From JAQAZP01 sp032127265 (GTDB lineage: Bacteria; Acidobacteriota; JAQAZP01), in the NCBI GenBank assembly GCA_032127265.1, contig JAQAZP010000019.1, forward strand, positions 1-62,220: 62,220 nucleotides of DNA, written 5' to 3'. Below are positions 60,661 through 62,220 of this stretch, in pieces (positions within the stretch are counted from its first letter, which is position 1; each line of letters begins with the position of its first letter). The notes under the pieces are model-generated. The model did not search any database and had not been told where the DNA came from. It was given only the letters and a program-made list of their open reading frames with translations. A program made the position numbers and the translations under genes.

Positions 60661-61423
60661 CGGTTTCTCCGCCTTCCGTAGCGATGATTTTCACTGCTCT
60701 GGCATCGACGGGCTCTTTCAGCTTTTTCCAGACAAACTTGTGCCAGGCCCAGGGGAAGGCCCAGAAGTTCAGGAGAAAGATCGCCCAGTACCCGTTGTGT
60801 TTCTGTTCGCTGGTCAGTTCCTGATCCTTGCTGATGAGAATGCAGAAATAGACCGTCAACGAGATGGAAATGATCCCGATGACAATGAAACTGCAAAGGA
60901 TGATGGATATCATTACCTCCGGTGATCGAACTGCTTGTCCGGCCAGCACCATCACCGCGATGCCCAGGATGATCATGCAGATCGGCGCCCATGAAACAAC
61001 TCCCAGCCATATCGCCTTTTTTCGTCCGGAGGCCACCGGCGTCTCCACCGCCGGTGGCCTGTCAGGCTGATCGAGTTTGGACCAGACGAACTTGTACCAG
61101 ACCAGGGGGAAGGCCATGATGTTGGCGAAAAAGACGATCCAGCCCCAGCTGTATTTCCGGTTGCTGGTCAGGTCCGTCTCCCTGCTGATCAGGACAATGT
61201 AGAAGATGATCAGGGCGAGAGTGTAAAGGTAGGGGAGGGTGAGCATGATGACCGCCAGACCGGGCATTATGCCCGGCGCCGGTTCAGATTGTCGTGCGAA
61301 CATGAATGCACCATAGAACAGGAAAACCCAGCAGCAGGGGAGCAGCGATGCGATCCCCAGCAGCAGTGCCTGGTTCCTGGTGAAGGTCATCGGTTCTTTA
61401 ACCAGTTTCTTCGCCTCTGTCAT
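60653..61423 (-). CDS. Membrane protein with an internal tandem duplication
   Basis: 256 residues from ATG 61423, six TM helices. The sequence ISRETDLTSNRKYSWGWIVF, followed by AFPLVWYKFVWSKL, recurs as ISKDQELTSEQKHNGYWAIF, followed by AFPWAWHKFVWKKL. Each repeat has about three TM helices and ends near a WYKFVW or WHKFVW motif. It is not recognised; it resembles small DUF-type membrane families. A variable Pro-rich linker separates the repeats. Confidence 0.75.
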   Translation of the reverse strand: MTEAKKLVKEPMTFTRNQALLLGIASLLPCCWVFLFYGAFMFARQSEPAPGIMPGLAVIMLTLPYLYTLALIIFYIVLISRETDLTSNRKYSWGWIVFFANIMAFPLVWYKFVWSKLDQPDRPPAVETPVASGRKKAIWLGVVSWAPICMIILGIAVMVLAGQAVRSPEVMISIILCSFIVIGIISISLTVYFCILISKDQELTSEQKHNGYWAIFLLNFWAFPWAWHKFVWKKLKEPVDARAVKIIATEGGETDD

Positions 61424-61498
61424 GGTGCAGATTTCCAGTGCCGGATCGCGGCCCGAAGGAAAGACACACCGCCTCTTGCACACGGCCCCCATGGAGTG

Positions 61499-61882
61499 TT
61501 ATTTGCCGCTCATCCCCAAATACATCCCCCCGAAATATGGCACCAGCCAGATAATCCAGACGAAGAGGCTGTAGCGGTGGAAGGTGGACCGGGCCCGCTC
61601 GGTCACTTTCCTCGCCACGTGGGTGGCCCAGACGGCGTGGATCAGCATCAGCCAGAGCGCGATCTGGCCGGTGAGGGTGTGGGGTTCGAGGATGTCGAAC
61701 TTTCCCTCGGCCAGGGCGTGCATGGCCAGGGTACCCGAGATGTCGAAGACCAGGCCGGTCCAGAAGGCGGCCACGTGCCACGGCTTGAGGTAGCGGGCGA
61801 TCCGCTCGGCCCAGACCCCGAGGGAGTAGAAGAGCAGGGCCAGGGTGATGAGGGTGAAGGACGAAATGAGCAGTATCGGCAT
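61499..61882 (-). CDS. TIGR03987 (HsmA-like) membrane protein
   Basis: 127 residues, four TM helices. Family marks: VFDISGTLAMHALAEGKF, HTLTGQIALWLMLIHAVWAT and the C-terminal TFHRYSLFVWIIWLVPYFGG. Members are uncharacterised and sometimes lie near stress or cupin genes. ATG 61882 follows AGGAGAAAG. Confidence 0.85.
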   Translation of the reverse strand: MPILLISSFTLITLALLFYSLGVWAERIARYLKPWHVAAFWTGLVFDISGTLAMHALAEGKFDILEPHTLTGQIALWLMLIHAVWATHVARKVTERARSTFHRYSLFVWIIWLVPYFGGMYLGMSGK

Positions 61883-61977
61883 TCTTTCTCCTCTGTCGGC
61901 CATGTCTGAAAGTGGGGTTGCGTACTGCCGGGATCGTACCAGCTCCCCTGAATATAACTCTGATGGATGGTAAGCCG

Positions 61978-62220
61978 CTACTGCCGTGCGAAGATAATCA
62001 GGCCCAGTATTCCACGGGTCAGCAGGCCGATGCCGATGAAGGCGTGAAACCAGTTGACCGCCGGAAAGGCGACATAGATCAAGCCCAGCGCCGCGGCCAC
62101 CGGGATTCCTTCGAGGGACTGGACCTTGTGGGCCAGTTGCAGTTCACGCTCGTCAAGATTGGCTTTGACGGTCATGGCCAGCGCCACGAAGAAGATCAGC
62201 ATTCCGGCAAGGCCGATGTC
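61978..62220 (-). CDS. Membrane protein, 5' end beyond window
   Basis: The frame is open to the right edge; at least 80 residues remain. It starts within the window as DIGLAGMLIFFVALAMTV, then a basic/acidic loop (KANLDERELQLAHKVQ) and two or three TM helices, ending RGILGLIIFARQ. No family is recognised. It is separated from the HsmA-like gene by about 95 bp with no clear promoter. Confidence 0.7.
   Translation of the reverse strand, partial: DIGLAGMLIFFVALAMTVKANLDERELQLAHKVQSLEGIPVAAALGLIYVAFPAVNWFHAFIGIGLLTRGILGLIIFARQ

Noticed and set aside
1..62220. tRNA, rRNA or integrase/prophage genes
   Set aside because: None recognised in the intergenic stretches; no cloverleaf-like region with a plausible CCA end was seen, though tRNAscan-SE was not available.

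Overview
The window is GC-rich bacterial DNA (about 60-65% G+C by eye), densely packed with genes on both strands. It has no rRNA, tRNA or CRISPR that I can see. The mix fits an uncultured Gram-negative lineage, perhaps in the FCB superphylum or a neighbouring candidate phylum: two-component-propeller hybrid kinases, DUF507 proteins, gingipain-like C25 peptidases, parallel beta-helix proteins and VCBS/FG-GAP proteins, with many large secreted proteins. That placement is an inference from gene content. I see no marker gene that fixes the taxon.

Layout. 1-4773: a very large hybrid sensor kinase, cut by the window edge. 4774-6445: gene remnants (an AIM24-family fragment and an unidentified 3' tail) and two tandem DUF507 genes. 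6799-9104: an EamA exporter divergent from a methionine gamma-lyase-like enzyme whose leader carries an attenuator-like hairpin. 9110-13291: a hybrid kinase and an HisKA_2 kinase. 13461-18748: two tandem VCBS-propeller proteins and a CDF metal exporter. 18755-19357: a decayed beta-helix pseudogene. 19566-32027: FkbM methyltransferase, secreted M14 carboxypeptidase, Rieske and DUF2231 proteins, secreted M1 aminopeptidase, Cys-rich PAS protein, AlkZ/YcaQ-like protein, rubrerythrin and a hybrid kinase. 32037-38722: lipoprotein phosphodiesterase, FMN reductase, fatty acid hydroxylase-like protein, DUF2238 protein and a secreted S8 subtilase. 38948-41942: a five-gene operon (DinB, methyltransferase, MarC, methyltransferase, ankyrin). 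41968-55650: hemolysin III, beta-CASP nuclease-like MBL protein, two C25 peptidases, a beta-helix protein and a lipoprotein amidase. 55701-62220: small or degraded genes, sugar porter, aminotransferase, 2Fe-2S ferredoxin, cupin and small membrane proteins.

The most striking signal is a C-terminal module of about 330 residues made of six FG-GAP-like repeats (core AYGTxxxGVNVACGDxDGDG, then DEIxTGAGPGxVFGPHVRGW). It ends five exported proteins whose N-terminal parts are unrelated: a VCBS propeller, an M14 carboxypeptidase, an M1 aminopeptidase, an S8 subtilase and a C25 peptidase. A second C-terminal module of about 120 residues (signature DVTPAPYNQPPY) ends another VCBS protein, a beta-helix protein and the decayed beta-helix gene. 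The two tandem VCBS proteins share nearly the same head but carry different tails. The locus therefore looks like a family of secreted enzymes and adhesin-like proteins using two interchangeable tails, possibly for surface retention, calcium-dependent folding or sorting. No type IX sorting domain is recognisable.

The window also holds several damaged genes, candidate operators and promoters, two good intrinsic terminators, and three sensor systems that could tie secretion or stress responses to extracellular cues. Coordinates and starts were read by eye. No database search was possible.
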